Source of the DNA: Streptococcus oralis
GTDB lineage: Bacteria; Bacillota; Bacilli; Lactobacillales; Streptococcaceae
Length of the DNA stretch: 64,000 nucleotides
Direction: 5' to 3'
Assembly: GCF_001075875.1 (NCBI RefSeq)
Contig: NZ_JUOS01000080.1
Coordinates: 18,136 to 82,135 of the forward strand
The notes beneath the pieces were generated by a model, which made no database searches, was not told the origin of the DNA, and saw nothing but the letters and a program-made list of their open reading frames with translations. Shown here in pieces: positions 20,506-29,880 of the stretch (positions are counted from its first letter, which is position 1; the number at the start of each line of letters is the position of its first letter). The position numbers and the translations under genes were made by a program.

Positions 20506-21033
20506 TTAGATTCCTTTTTTATAAGTAATAGGGCCGTACTTTTCAGCGATTTTTCTCATCACACGACGCTCACGCGCTCGGTTAATCTGAGTCTTAATAG
20601 AGTCGTGTTGAACCAAGGGTTTAACCAAAATCGAGCGAATGCCTGCTCGGTGGGCTGCTCGAATATCCGTCATCAGCTGGTCGCCTACCATGACCACTTG
20701 GTCTTTTTCATAGTGGAAATGTTTCATGGCACGGTTAATTCCTAAAGTAAAGGGCTTCAGTGCCCAGTAAACATAGTCAATGTCAAATTTTTCAACTGCT
20801 CGTTTGACACGTTTGGGAGTATTGTTAGATACCACAATGATACGTATCCCAGCATCACGCAGATCATGCAACCATTGCTTCATCTCTACTGTTCCATCTG
20901 GATTATTCCAAGCAATCAGGGTATTATCCAAATCAACCAAAACAGCCTTGATCCCCTGCTCCTGCAGGCTTTGGACTGTCAGATCATAAACTGCTTCCAC
21001 AGCAAAATCTGGCATGTAATTTTCAATCGCCAT
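20506..21033 (-). CDS. yqeG: HAD-superfamily phosphatase (YqeG)
   Basis: A 175-residue HAD phosphatase of family IIIA. Motif I is VDLDNTLIAW, motif II VVSNNT, and motifs III/IV lie around MVGDQLMTDI. The substrate is unknown in bacteria; fungal relatives act on phosphatidylglycerophosphate. It is the first gene of the conserved yqeG-yqeH-yhbY-nadD-yqeK-rsfS series. Confidence 0.9.
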   Translation of the reverse strand: MAIENYMPDFAVEAVYDLTVQSLQEQGIKAVLVDLDNTLIAWNNPDGTVEMKQWLHDLRDAGIRIIVVSNNTPKRVKRAVEKFDIDYVYWALKPFTLGINRAMKHFHYEKDQVVMVGDQLMTDIRAAHRAGIRSILVKPLVQHDSIKTQINRARERRVMRKIAEKYGPITYKKGI

Positions 21034-21049
21034 TCTGGCTCCTTTTCTT

Positions 21050-21955
21050 TTATTTTCTAGTAATTTTCTTCAGCCATTGAGATAAGGCTGCCCATAAAAT
21101 CAAGCTAGCCATTAAGATATAAATCCAAGCATTTGGCTCTTCTGTAAATGGTAGAGGAACATTCATTCCGAAGAAACCTGTAATAACCGCAAGTACTGCT
21201 AGTAAGACGGAGATAATAGTCAAAATTGACAAACTATCATTCAAGTTATTGTTTAGGATGTTGTTGTAAGAAGCTGAGAGTTGTTGCAAGACTTGAGAAA
21301 TCAAGTCTGTCATAGACACCAACTGATGGGCTTCAATCATGGCATCATCAAACTGCTCTCGTTCGACATCATTAAATCTCCGATAAAGAGCATGGCCCTG
21401 GATATGTTCCAAGAGGAGTCTATTTTGTTTTGCCGCTGCTGTCAAGTAAACCATACCTGTCTCCAAGTCAGAGAGGGCGAAGAGATTTTTCTTTGTTGTA
21501 GTTTGACGTAGCAAGGCACTAATTTCGTCCTTACTTTTATCCATCTCTTCAATGACAGGATAATAAGCGTTACTGATAATCTCTAAACCAGCAAAGAGAA
21601 ACTTGTAAATAGAAAGCGACTCATGGCTATCCAGATAAGCTAACATCTGATCAATGACATAGGCGTTCTTATGATTGCTGATGGTAATCATTCGTTTGTT
21701 TTCAACGATAAAGGTCATGGGAATCGCTTCATAGTAATCCTTGTCCTTTTCTAAATCCAGAACATTGTAGATAAAGGTCACAGTCCCATTCTCACGGTTA
21801 TAATCCATATGGGCACGTTCATTTTTATCCAGCGCATATTCGATGGTTTCCTTATCCAATCCGTAGATTTCAGATAAATCTTCAAGATTTTTAATTTTTT
21901 CTACATCTAGATTGATCCAAACACAATCATTTCCTAATTGCTCATCTAAAAACAT
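21050..21955 (-). CDS. corA: CorA-like divalent cation channel
   Basis: A 301-residue Mg/Co channel of the CorA family. A long cytoplasmic helical domain fills ~1-235. Two membrane helices lie near the C-terminus, and the GMN selectivity motif (FFGMNVPLPF) follows the first helix. A pentamer in the cell membrane is expected. It lies between yqeG and the mechanosensitive channel, with its own likely -10 (TACAAT) upstream near 21985. Confidence 0.9.
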   Translation of the reverse strand: MFLDEQLGNDCVWINLDVEKIKNLEDLSEIYGLDKETIEYALDKNERAHMDYNRENGTVTFIYNVLDLEKDKDYYEAIPMTFIVENKRMITISNHKNAYVIDQMLAYLDSHESLSIYKFLFAGLEIISNAYYPVIEEMDKSKDEISALLRQTTTKKNLFALSDLETGMVYLTAAAKQNRLLLEHIQGHALYRRFNDVEREQFDDAMIEAHQLVSMTDLISQVLQQLSASYNNILNNNLNDSLSILTIISVLLAVLAVITGFFGMNVPLPFTEEPNAWIYILMASLILWAALSQWLKKITRK

Positions 21956-22006
21956 CGTTTCTCCTTTACTAAACTCTTTCTATTGTACCATAAATCAAGT
22001 AAAATT

Positions 22007-22573
22007 TCAGTTCTCTTCTTTTCTTGAAAAATTACTCACAACGGTAATATTGCGGTTGGGAACAAAGTGGAGGGCTTGGTCGTCACCTCTTAGTTGAGTG
22101 GTTCGAATGCCGACACTAACTACTTTTCCCGATACAGTAATGGGACCATTTGTCAAAACAACTTCATCTCCTACATCCAACTGGCGTTCAAAGAGGATAA
22201 AGAAGCCATTGATAACATCTGATAAGAAGCCCTGCGCCCCCATACCAATTGCAACTCCAGCAATCCCAGCACCTGCAAGCAAGCTAGAAACAGGCAACCC
22301 TAAAATAGACAAGATACAGTAAATCAAGAAGAAATAAAGTGTGTAGTTGAAAATATTCTCAAGCAAACGAGAAATAGTCTTTTGTCTACCTGCATCTCGA
22401 TTTGAAAACTTAAGTGACGGTTTAACAATCTTTCCTACAGCAACATGGAGGAACTTTTTAGCTATATAAAATAGAAGGATAAGAAGTAGAAGAGAAATCA
22501 CCTTGGTCAAGAGATTTTCTAATACAGTTGTTAGATCTAATTTATCCAAATAACGTTGAAAAAATTCTTGCAT
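22007..22573 (-). CDS. Small-conductance mechanosensitive channel (MscS family)
   Basis: A short 188-residue MscS protein. A membrane helix (~residues 22-42), a second near 70-90 and the pore-lining TM3 (GLPVSSLLAGAGIAGVAIGMGAQ) are followed by a beta domain (VGDEVVLTNGPITVSGKV). The C-terminal alpha/beta cage is truncated compared with E. coli MscS, as is usual for streptococcal members. An extended -10 (TGGTATAAT on the minus strand, 22594-22599) lies just upstream. Confidence 0.88.
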   Translation of the reverse strand: MQEFFQRYLDKLDLTTVLENLLTKVISLLLLILLFYIAKKFLHVAVGKIVKPSLKFSNRDAGRQKTISRLLENIFNYTLYFFLIYCILSILGLPVSSLLAGAGIAGVAIGMGAQGFLSDVINGFFILFERQLDVGDEVVLTNGPITVSGKVVSVGIRTTQLRGDDQALHFVPNRNITVVSNFSRKEEN

Positions 22574-22665
22574 ATAAAACTCCTTTTCTATCCATTATAC
22601 CATAAATCCTTCCCAGCCATCCTTTTCATAAATATTCATTTATTCTAATGAAACTTATAACTCAC

Positions 22666-22694
22666 TTGCTTTTCAAGCATATTTATACTATAAT
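22666..22694 (+). promoter_or_regulatory. Promoter of sstT
   Basis: TTGCTT (22666-22671), a 17-nt spacer and TATAAT (22689-22694), about 30 nt before the sstT ATG. An AAGGAG ribosome site follows. Confidence 0.75.
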
Positions 22695-22724
22695 CATAAA
22701 CAATACACAAAAAAGGAGACCTCT

Positions 22725-23930
22725 ATGAAAAGAATCATTCGTGCTTGGAACAAAACAAATTTGATCAAACGTATCGGAATCGGAATGGTCTTGGGAGCAA
22801 TTCTAGGTCTACTCGTTCCTAATCTAACTGGCATTGGTTTATTGGGAGATTTATTTGTAGGAGGACTAAAAGCTATCGCTCCTATCCTGGTTTTTGCTTT
22901 AGTCGCTAACGCCCTCTCTCAACACCAAAAAGGCCAAGATAGTAATATGAGAACAGTCATTTTCCTCTATTTACTTGGAACTTTTGCTGCGGCTCTTGTG
23001 GCGGTTATGGCCAGCTTTCTCTTTCCTGTTCAGATTGTCTTAAGTAGCGCTAGCACTGAAGTTTCTCCTCCAGATGGTATCGGTCAAGTGCTTAGTAATC
23101 TCCTACTAAAAGTCGTAGACAATCCTGTCAATGCACTTATTCAAGCTAACTATATCGGGATTCTATCTTGGGCTATAGTTTTCGGGATTGCCATGAGAGA
23201 AGCTAGCAAGACGAGTAAAGAGCTCCTCAAAACAATGGCCAGTGTGACTTCAAAAATCGTCGAATGGATCATCAACCTGGCGCCCTTTGGTATCCTGGGC
23301 TTGGTCTTTAAAACCATCTCAGACCAAGGTATCGCTAGTTTAGCAAATTACGGAATCCTACTCGGACTTTTGATTGCCACTATGGTTTTCGTTGCCCTAG
23401 TGATCAATCCTCTGATTGCTTTTCTCTTTATCAAGAAAAATCCATATCCCTTGGTGTGGAAATGCTTGCGTATCAGTGGCGTTACAGCCTTTTTCACTCG
23501 AAGTTCCGCTGCTAATATCCCTGTTAATATGAAACTCTGTGAGGATCTAGGTCTTAATCCAGATACCTATTCTGTCTCAATCCCCTTGGGATCAACCATC
23601 AATATGGCTGGAGCTGCTGTTACCATCAACATCTTAACCCTAGCAGCTGTCAATACTCTAGGAATCTCAGTTGATTTTGCAACAGCCTTTGTACTCAGTA
23701 TCGTTGCAGCCATCTCTGCCTGCGGTGCTTCAGGAATCGCCGGAGGTTCACTCCTACTTATCCCAGTTGCCTGCAGTCTCTTTGGGATTACCAACGATAT
23801 TGCTATGCAGGTTGTGGGTGTTGGTTTCGTTATTGGTGTTATTCAAGACTCTTGCGAAACAGCCCTCAACTCTTCAACAGATGTCCTCTTTACAGCAGTA
23901 GCAGAATTTTCCTCTGCTCACAAAAAATAA
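22725..23930 (+). CDS. sstT: Serine/threonine:Na+ symporter (SstT)
   Basis: A 401-residue member of the dicarboxylate/amino acid:cation symporter family. It has ~8 membrane helices, a substrate-loop motif [17 protein letters not shown] ([14 protein letters not shown]) and a second loop ([14 protein letters not shown]) that carry the serine-binding and Na-binding residues. The protein is full length and highly similar to SstT as I know it. It has its own promoter and terminator. Confidence 0.92.
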   Translation: MKRIIRAWNKTNLIKRIGIGMVLGAILGLLVPNLTGIGLLGDLFVGGLKAIAPILVFALVANALSQHQKGQDSNMRTVIFLYLLGTFAAALVAVMASFLFPVQIVLSSASTEVSPPDGIGQVLSNLLLKVVDNPVNALIQANYIGILSWAIVFGIAMREASKTSKELLKTMASVTSKIVEWIINLAPFGILGLVFKTISDQGIASLANYGILLGLLIATMVFVALVINPLIAFLFIKKNPYPLVWKCLRISGVTAFFTRSSAANIPVNMKLCEDLGLNPDTYSVSIPLGSTINMAGAAVTINILTLAAVNTLGISVDFATAFVLSIVAAISACGASGIAGGSLLLIPVACSLFGITNDIAMQVVGVGFVIGVIQDSCETALNSSTDVLFTAVAEFSSAHKK

Positions 23931-23936
23931 TCAAGG

Positions 23937-23960
23937 CAAGCCTTTTGAGGCTTGTTTTGT
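23937..23960 (+). terminator. Terminator of sstT
   Basis: CAAGCC / GGCTTG 6-bp stem with a 6-nt loop and a TTTTGT run, directly after the sstT stop. Confidence 0.7.
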
Positions 23961-23993
23961 CTGGTTTCTATCATTCATTATAGGAAATATCTC

Positions 23994-24965
23994 ATGTCTA
24001 TCACCCAACGTACTTTTAAACTCGTTCTGGCAACCTGTTTGGCCTGTGTCCTAGCCTACTTTCTCGATTTATCTTCAGCAGTGTCAGCTGGTATCATTGC
24101 CCTTTTGAGCTTGTCTGATACTCGTAGAAGCACTATAAAACTAGCTCGTAATCGTTTATTCTCTACCCTTCTTGCTCTTTTCATTGGTGTCCTTTCCTTT
24201 CACCTGACTGGCTACCATATCTGGAGTTTCGGTCTCTATTTGGCCCTCTATGTTCCCCTTGCCTATAAATTCGGCTGGGAAATTGGCATTACCCCGAGTA
24301 GTGTCCTGGTCAGTCATCTCTTGGTCCAGAAGTCTACATCACCAGATCTGCTAGTGAATGAGCTCCTCCTATTTCTTATCGGTACAGGATTTGCCTTGAC
24401 TGTCAATCTCTATATGCCTTCTCGACAAGAAGAAATCCATCTCTATCATCTCAAGGTAGAAGAAAAACTCAAACACATTCTACAACGTTTTGAATATTAT
24501 CTTGGAAAGGGCGATGGCCGCAACCGTGCTCAACTCGTTGAGGAACTGGATCAGCTTCTTGAAGAAGCTCTCAAACTGGTCTATCTTGATCACTCTGACC
24601 ATCTCTTTCATCAGACCGACTATCATATCCACTATTTCGAAATGAGACAGAGACAGAGTCGCATTCTTCGCAATATGGCCCAGCAAATCAACACCTGTAA
24701 TCTAGCAGCAAGCGAAAGCCTAATCCTTGCCCAGCTATTTGCTAAAATTGCGGATCAACTCAGTCAGACCAATCCAGCCAACGATCTATTAAATGATATT
24801 GAAAGCTATCTGCAGGTATTTCGCAATCGTAGCCTCCCTAAAACAAGGGAAGAATTTGAAACACGCGCAACATTACTTCAACTCCTGCGCGAATTGGAAA
24901 ACTTTATCCAACTGAAAGTTGACTTCTATCAACGCTATTCTGAAGAAAAAAGCAATCTATCTTAA
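23994..24965 (+). CDS. Aromatic acid exporter family membrane protein (ArAE_1-like)
   Basis: A 323-residue protein with ~5 membrane segments in the first 150 residues and a cytoplasmic helical C-terminal domain, the layout of small ArAE/FUSC-like proteins (compare YgaE). I start it at 23994 (MSITQRTFKL), which follows AGGAAAT at good spacing; an ATG at 23952 lies inside the sstT terminator and is unlikely. Efflux of aromatic acids is known only for distant relatives, so the substrate is open. Confidence 0.72.
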   Translation: MSITQRTFKLVLATCLACVLAYFLDLSSAVSAGIIALLSLSDTRRSTIKLARNRLFSTLLALFIGVLSFHLTGYHIWSFGLYLALYVPLAYKFGWEIGITPSSVLVSHLLVQKSTSPDLLVNELLLFLIGTGFALTVNLYMPSRQEEIHLYHLKVEEKLKHILQRFEYYLGKGDGRNRAQLVEELDQLLEEALKLVYLDHSDHLFHQTDYHIHYFEMRQRQSRILRNMAQQINTCNLAASESLILAQLFAKIADQLSQTNPANDLLNDIESYLQVFRNRSLPKTREEFETRATLLQLLRELENFIQLKVDFYQRYSEEKSNLS

Positions 24966-24969
24966 TCAA

Positions 24970-25012
24970 AAAAACTTCTATCAGCCAACTAGTTGCTAAT
25001 AGAAGTTTTTGT
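24970..25012. terminator. Bidirectional terminator between convergent genes
   Basis: AAAACTTCTAT / ATAGAAGTTTT form an 11-bp stem with an inner AACTAGTT hairpin and T runs on both strands. It separates the plus-strand ArAE gene from the minus-strand DUF3165 gene. Confidence 0.85.
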
Positions 25013-25035
25013 TATTTTAGGATTCGAATTGATGA

Positions 25036-25284
25036 TTAGTGTTTTTTTCGAATCGACATGAGACTGATATCTCGCAAACTAAAGTAAGCAAGGACCAGCA
25101 TGGCTACTGTGATAAAGAATTCTGTTGGTAGCTGAAAGATTTGCAGGATGGACAACATAAGCAAAATCGCGAGGGAAACGAGACCAAAAACAAGAATTAC
25201 AATATTAACCGTTCCCTTGATACTTTGAGGTGTCGCAAATATATAGAGTAAGAGTAATAAAATCCCTATGATTAAATAGACCAT
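25036..25284 (-). CDS. Small membrane protein, DUF3165 type
   Basis: An 82-residue protein that is almost entirely hydrophobic, with three likely membrane helices (~3-16, 24-47, 53-68) and a basic C-terminus (SIRKKH). It resembles the streptococcal DUF3165 family, which has no known function. It lies 19 nt downstream of typA on the same strand and may be co-transcribed with it. Confidence 0.7.
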   Translation of the reverse strand: MVYLIIGILLLLLYIFATPQSIKGTVNIVILVFGLVSLAILLMLSILQIFQLPTEFFITVAMLVLAYFSLRDISLMSIRKKH

Positions 25285-25303
25285 TTTCTGCTCTTTCTAG
25301 CTT

Positions 25304-27145
25304 TTATTCAGCTGATTTTTTCTTTTTGTTTGCTTTCTCACGCTCTGCCTTGTTAAGGATTTGTTTACGCAAACGGATAGACTCAGGCGTTACTTCCATG
25401 TATTCATCGTCGTTCAAGAACTCAAGTGATTCTTCAAGAGTCAAGATACGAGGAGTCTTGATAACCGCTGTTTGGTCCTTAGTAGCGGAACGAACGTTAG
25501 TCATTTGTTTCGCTTTCGTAATATTAACAGTCAAGTCATTTTCACGAGAGTTTTCACCGATGATCATTCCTTCGTAAACCTCAGTACCTGGGTTAACAAA
25601 GATTGTTCCACGTTCTTCGATAGACATGATAGAGTAAGTCGTTGCCTTACCAGTATCGATAGAAACAAGGGCACCACGGTGACGTCCACCGATTTCACCT
25701 GGAATCAATGGCAAGTATTGATCGAAGGTATGGTTCATGATACCGTAACCACGAGTCATTGACAAGAACTCAGTTGAGTATCCAATCAAACCACGCGCAG
25801 GAACGAGGAAGACCAAACGAGTTTGACCATTACCAGTTGAGATCATATCCAACATTTCACCTTTACGTTCAGAAAGGCTTTGGATAACGGATCCTTGGTA
25901 TTCTTCCGGTGTGTCGATTTGCACGCGTTCAAATGGTTCACATTTGACGCCATCAATTTCTTTTACGATAACTTCTGGACGAGATACTTGAAGCTCATAG
26001 CCCTCACGACGCATTGTTTCGATAAGGATTGACAAGTGCAATTCCCCACGTCCTGATACAGTCCATTTATCTGGTGAGTCAGTTGGTTCAACACGAAGGG
26101 AAACGTCTGTTTGCAATTCTGCTTGAAGGCGCTCCTCAACCTTACGAGAAGTAACCCATTTACCTTCACGACCAGCAAATGGTGAGTTGTTGACCAAGAA
26201 GGTCATTTGAAGTGTTGGCTCATCGATGTGAAGAACTGGAAGAGCTTCAACCGCATCTGTTGGAGTGATGGTTTCGCCGACAAAGATATCTTCCATACCT
26301 GAAACGGCAATCAAGTCACCAGCTTTGGCTTCTTGGATTTCACGACGTTCCAAACCAAAGAAACCAAAGAGTTTTGTGACACGGAAGTTCTTAGTTGTAC
26401 CATCCAATTTAGAAAGGGTAACTTGATCCCCAACCTTTACACTACCACGGAAGACACGTCCGATACCGATACGACCTACGAAGTCGTTGTAGTCCAAAAG
26501 TGACACTTGGAATTGAAGGGGCTCATCTGAGTTATCAACTGGAGCTGGAATGTGGTCGATAATAGTGTCAAAGATTGGCGCCATAGTCTTTTCTTGGTCT
26601 GCTGGATCATCTGACAATGAAGATGTTCCATTGATAGCTGACGCATAAACAACTGGGAAGTCAAGTTGGTCATCATCCGCACCAAGCTCGATGAAAAGTT
26701 CCAAGACTTCATCTACTACTTCTGCTGGACGAGCTGATGGCTTATCGATTTTGTTAACCACAACGATAGGCACAAGGTCTTGTTCCAAGGCTTTTTTCAA
26801 TACGAAACGAGTCTGTGGCATGGTTCCTTCGTAGGCATCTACGACCAAAACAACACCGTCAACCATTTTCATGATACGTTCAACTTCTCCACCGAAGTCC
26901 GCGTGCCCTGGTGTGTCCATGATGTTGATACGAGTTCCGTTGTAGGCAACTGCTGTATTTTTCGCAAGGATGGTAATTCCACGCTCTTTTTCAATATCGT
27001 TTGAGTCCATTGCGCGCTCTGCCAACTCTGTACGCGCGTCAAGAGTTTCAGATTGTTTCAACAATTCGTCAACAAGGGTAGTTTTACCGTGGTCGACGTG
27101 GGCGATAATCGCGATATTACGGATATCTTCTCTTAATTTTGTCAT
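25304..27145 (-). CDS. typA: Ribosome-associated GTPase TypA/BipA
   Basis: A 613-residue translational GTPase related to EF-G, linked to 50S assembly and stress. G-motifs: [10 protein letters not shown] (G1), GITILAKN (G2), [11 protein letters not shown] (G3), NKIDKP (G4) and SAINGT (G5). The BipA-specific C-terminal domain is complete and ends in a Lys-rich tail. The start at 27145 ([10 protein letters not shown]) follows AGAGGAAATC; an earlier in-frame start at 27166 lies inside the Shine-Dalgarno region. Confidence 0.95.
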   Translation of the reverse strand: MTKLREDIRNIAIIAHVDHGKTTLVDELLKQSETLDARTELAERAMDSNDIEKERGITILAKNTAVAYNGTRINIMDTPGHADFGGEVERIMKMVDGVVLVVDAYEGTMPQTRFVLKKALEQDLVPIVVVNKIDKPSARPAEVVDEVLELFIELGADDDQLDFPVVYASAINGTSSLSDDPADQEKTMAPIFDTIIDHIPAPVDNSDEPLQFQVSLLDYNDFVGRIGIGRVFRGSVKVGDQVTLSKLDGTTKNFRVTKLFGFFGLERREIQEAKAGDLIAVSGMEDIFVGETITPTDAVEALPVLHIDEPTLQMTFLVNNSPFAGREGKWVTSRKVEERLQAELQTDVSLRVEPTDSPDKWTVSGRGELHLSILIETMRREGYELQVSRPEVIVKEIDGVKCEPFERVQIDTPEEYQGSVIQSLSERKGEMLDMISTGNGQTRLVFLVPARGLIGYSTEFLSMTRGYGIMNHTFDQYLPLIPGEIGGRHRGALVSIDTGKATTYSIMSIEERGTIFVNPGTEVYEGMIIGENSRENDLTVNITKAKQMTNVRSATKDQTAVIKTPRILTLEESLEFLNDDEYMEVTPESIRLRKQILNKAEREKANKKKKSAE

Positions 27146-27306
27146 GATTTCCTCTATTGTATTCAAAAATTTATTTCCTAACTGAACGATTATACCACAA
27201 TTTTAAGCAAATGACTTAATTCAAGTAAGTGTAAATGTTTTCAAAAGAAAATTCATTCCTTCTCTTTTCTTTTCAAAAATCCCGACTTGTGATAAGATAG
27301 GCTGGT

Positions 27307-28032
27307 ATGCGTTTAGATAAATTATTAGCCCAGGAAAAAATCAGCCGTAAGGCCATGAAACAAGCTCTTTTGAAAAAAGAAATCTTTGTAGATGGACACC
27401 TTGCTCGTTCCCTTGCACAGAATGTTGATACAGGGTTGCAAGAGCTGATTTTCAAAGATAGAAAAATCCAAGGATATGAACACACCTACCTCATGCTCCA
27501 TAAGCCAAATGGAGTCGTGACTGCAAGCAAGGATAAAAAACTCCCAACTGTCATGGACCTTCTTCCTCAGCATCTCCAGTCTGACCAACTCTACGCCATC
27601 GGCCGTCTGGATCGGGATACGACGGGTCTCCTCCTCTTAACGGATAATGGTCCCCTAGGTTTTCAACTCCTCCATCCTCAGTATCATGTGGATAAAACTT
27701 ACCAAGTAGAGGTCAATGGGCCACTAACTCCCGACCATATTCAAGAGTTTAAAGATGGGATTACCTTTCTTGATGGAACTATCTGTAAACCTGCTCAACT
27801 TGAGATTTTATCCTCAAGTCCTAGTCTCAGCCAAGCCACTATCACCATCTCTGAAGGAAAGTTTCATCAGGTTAAAAAAATGTTCCTCTCTGTTGGTGTC
27901 AAGGTCACTGCTCTTAAACGAGTTCAATTTGGAGATTTTATATTGGACCTTGAGCTAGCAGAAGGTGATTTCCGACCTCTAAACAAAGAAGAATTGCAGG
28001 TTATTAAAAATTACTTAGAAAACAGTGGATAA
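27307..28032 (+). CDS. rsuA: 16S rRNA pseudouridine synthase (RsuA family)
   Basis: A 241-residue protein with an N-terminal S4 RNA-binding domain (MRLDKLLAQEKISRKAM) and the pseudouridine synthase core with the catalytic Asp in IGRLDRDTTGLLLLT. RsuA modifies U516 of 16S rRNA; RluB/E-type activity cannot be excluded from sequence alone. A TGATAAGAT extended -10-like site (27293-27298) lies only ~9 nt before the ATG, and no clear Shine-Dalgarno is seen, so the mRNA may be nearly leaderless. Confidence 0.88.
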   Translation: MRLDKLLAQEKISRKAMKQALLKKEIFVDGHLARSLAQNVDTGLQELIFKDRKIQGYEHTYLMLHKPNGVVTASKDKKLPTVMDLLPQHLQSDQLYAIGRLDRDTTGLLLLTDNGPLGFQLLHPQYHVDKTYQVEVNGPLTPDHIQEFKDGITFLDGTICKPAQLEILSSSPSLSQATITISEGKFHQVKKMFLSVGVKVTALKRVQFGDFILDLELAEGDFRPLNKEELQVIKNYLENSG

Positions 28033-28035
28033 AAC

Positions 28036-28067
28036 AAAAAAAGCTTTAAACAAATAAAGCTTTTTTC
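28036..28067. terminator. Bidirectional terminator after rsuA
   Basis: AAAAAAGCTTTA / TAAAGCTTTTTT, perfect stem around a 6-nt loop. It serves rsuA on the plus strand and the small membrane gene on the minus strand. A near-copy lies at 28374-28406. Confidence 0.85.
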
Positions 28068-28076
28068 AAATCTTCT

Positions 28077-28304
28077 TTAGCGTATAAATACCATGACACC
28101 TAAAATAAAGTGAAGTGCAGAAATTACAATCCCTAGGATGGACAGATTTTTTTCTTTCTTATAGTCTAGTCCAGATTCTTTTTGATGTGAGTTAGCTAAG
28201 ACTAGACCAATAATACCCAAAATCAAACTTACCACCGGCGACAGCAGACCAAGAATGATAGACAAGATCCCTAAAACAAGTGACGCTTTTTTCTTTTCTT
28301 GCAT
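28077..28304 (-). CDS. Small two-helix membrane protein, tandem paralogue 1 (DUF4190-like)
   Basis: A 75-residue protein with a short basic N-terminus (QEKKKASL), two hydrophobic helices (~8-33 and 52-74) and a polar link carrying NSHQKESGLDYK. The pattern resembles DUF4190-type small membrane proteins of unknown function. A paralogue of the same length lies 115 nt upstream (28420-28647) with the same ribosome-site spacing, so the pair arose by tandem duplication. Confidence 0.72.
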   Translation of the reverse strand: MQEKKKASLVLGILSIILGLLSPVVSLILGIIGLVLANSHQKESGLDYKKEKNLSILGIVISALHFILGVMVFIR

Positions 28305-28373
28305 ATTCTAAAAACTCCTTAAACTCATACAAATGAATAATACTATAAAAATTAGTTTTATCAATTGGATAAA

Positions 28374-28406
28374 ACAAAAAAAGCTTTTAAAGATAAAGCT
28401 TTTTTT
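28374..28406 (-). terminator. Terminator of tandem paralogue 2, copy of the one at 28036
   Basis: AAAAAAAGCTTT / AAAGCTTTTTTT stem with a 7-nt loop. The flank GGATAAAACAAAAAAAGCTTT is shared with the end of rsuA, so the hairpin was duplicated together with the gene. Confidence 0.85.
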
Positions 28407-28419
28407 GTTAGAATCCTGA

Positions 28420-28647
28420 TTAGTGCATCATCAAAACGACTCCTGCAATCCAGTTAAGGACTGAAATGACAATCCCTACGATATTAAGAATTCGTTCTGT
28501 TTTGTAATCAAGCTCAGATTCTTTTTGATGTGAATTAGCCAAGACTAGACCAATGATCCCCAAAACGAGACCTACGATTGGAGATAGCAAACCAAGGACG
28601 ATAGATAGGACACCTAAAACAAGTGATGGTTTTTTCTTTTCTTTCAT
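28420..28647 (-). CDS. Small two-helix membrane protein, tandem paralogue 2 (DUF4190-like)
   Basis: A 75-residue paralogue of the 28077-28304 product, sharing SLVLG-LSI-LGLLSP and LANSHQKES-LDYK. I start at the ATG of MKEKKKP; a TTG two codons earlier is also in frame, but the ATG has the same AAGGAG-to-ATG distance (10 nt) as its paralogue. Function unknown. Possible roles of such proteins in envelope stress are speculation. Confidence 0.72.
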   Translation of the reverse strand: MKEKKKPSLVLGVLSIVLGLLSPIVGLVLGIIGLVLANSHQKESELDYKTERILNIVGIVISVLNWIAGVVLMMH

Positions 28648-28739
28648 CTTCAAAAAACTCCTTAAATTTTATACTAACAATTATACCATAAAAAGCCAAG
28701 ACTTTATATTAAACATATGTGACAAGTTTTTTCACATTG

Positions 28740-29120
28740 TTAATTAGATTTCACCTTCCCTGTCCAAGAATCCAATCCGTAAGAGAGGATATAGATTTCT
28801 GAGAAACCTTGTTTTTTCAAGAAAAGTGCTGCATTTGTGACACGTTGCGCACGTTGGTTTTCATAGAGAAGGACAGGTTTATCCTTGCGAAGAGCTGCCA
28901 GACTTGTCTTCAATTGATTTGAAGGAATATTACGAGCTCCGAGGATATGTTTTCTGTGGAAATCAGCTGGATCACGCAAATCAATCAACTGACCCGTACG
29001 AATCAAAGACTCAAACTCTGCATTGTCTACAATTTTCGCTGCACGACGAATGCGAAGATAGTTATATCCCATCCAAGCCAACATCGCTATAATAAGTCCC
29101 CATAATACCCAAGTTACCAT
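28740..29120 (-). CDS. Membrane-anchored rhodanese-like protein lacking the active-site Cys
   Basis: A 126-residue protein with one N-terminal membrane helix (~residues 2-20) and a rhodanese fold (LIDLRDPADFHRKHILGARNIP). Where active rhodaneses have Cys in the loop after the central strand (VYC-x-x-G-x-R-S), this protein reads LLYENQRAQR, with Glu in place of Cys, and there is no Cys anywhere in the sequence. Sulfur transfer is therefore unlikely, and a binding or scaffold role is more plausible. It lies 5 nt after the YqgQ-like gene. Confidence 0.8.
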   Translation of the reverse strand: MVTWVLWGLIIAMLAWMGYNYLRIRRAAKIVDNAEFESLIRTGQLIDLRDPADFHRKHILGARNIPSNQLKTSLAALRKDKPVLLYENQRAQRVTNAALFLKKQGFSEIYILSYGLDSWTGKVKSN

Positions 29121-29125
29121 ATTAC

Positions 29126-29341
29126 CTAATCTCCATTTTTTTCTAAATAATCTAATTCTAGTTTGTGCTCTCTGCGAAGAACAGCCTCCGCTTCAAGATA
29201 ATCCAGCTTGTCCATCAAGCCTGCATCATAGATTCGAGATAGCTCGATCTTCATCAGTTCAATGTCATAGAGACGTTTTCCCATATAGACAATGATACCA
29301 AACTGTTTGAGAAATTGTTGCACATCGTAGAGTGTTTTCAT
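29126..29341 (-). CDS. YqgQ-like protein (DUF910)
   Basis: A 71-residue soluble helical protein. MKTLYDVQQFLKQFG and RLYDIELMKIEL are characteristic of the DUF910/YqgQ family, often found near glucokinase and rhodanese genes in Firmicutes. No function is established. An ATG three codons upstream (29350) is possible; neither has a clear Shine-Dalgarno. It is followed by the rhodanese-like gene, with which it likely forms a pair. Confidence 0.75.
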   Translation of the reverse strand: MKTLYDVQQFLKQFGIIVYMGKRLYDIELMKIELSRIYDAGLMDKLDYLEAEAVLRREHKLELDYLEKNGD

Positions 29342-29418
29342 AGCTTTCATTTTAGCAAATAATCAGAGTTTTTTCAATAGTTCCCTAATAGTTCGGGGTA
29401 GGTTTCCTTTTTTCACTA

Positions 29419-29880
29419 TTATCTGAATTTCTTTACACTATGACAAAGAAGAAAACCTAGAGTCATTCCAACGATATTTTGCAGGAAATTTGGGATGATT
29501 TCTGGTATGGCTGCTCCCCAACCATTCATCCAAGCTGATGCCAAGGCATAGCCAGCTACCATGAGAATAGTCGCCAAGACTAAGCCTAGCCATTGCCATT
29601 TTCCTTTAAAACCTGCAAAATAGCCTTGTAAACCATGGTTAATTAAGCTAAAAATCATCCACTGAGGGTAGCCTGAAATGAGGTCAATAAGAAATCCTGC
29701 TAAACCTCCAACAACGGCCCCTTCACGACTGCCAAAGTAAAAGGCTGTGAAGAAGACTCCAACGTCCAAAAGTGTTAGAAACCCAGTTGGTGTCGGGATT
29801 TTTATAAAATACCCCAATACGACAGAACTGGCTGCTAAGATAGATACTAGGGCAATTTTAGTTGTTTTGGTTTGCTTCAT
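29419..29880 (-). CDS. ECF transporter S component, probably for a B6 or pyrimidine vitamer
   Basis: A 153-residue integral membrane protein with about five to six helices and a Gly-rich VGGLAGFLIDLISG segment, typical of ECF substrate-binding (S) subunits; energy would come from the shared EcfAAT module elsewhere. It overlaps the pyridoxal/HMP kinase gene by 23 nt, which strongly suggests that the imported compound is that enzyme's substrate (pyridoxine/pyridoxal, or hydroxymethylpyrimidine). The sequence alone does not choose between these. Confidence 0.75.
   Translation of the reverse strand: MKQTKTTKIALVSILAASSVVLGYFIKIPTPTGFLTLLDVGVFFTAFYFGSREGAVVGGLAGFLIDLISGYPQWMIFSLINHGLQGYFAGFKGKWQWLGLVLATILMVAGYALASAWMNGWGAAIPEIIPNFLQNIVGMTLGFLLCHSVKKFR

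Noticed and set aside
27167..27306. Riboswitch in the typA-rsuA divergent region
   Set aside because: Only AT-rich sequence with promoter-like hexamers. No paired structure or known aptamer motif was seen.
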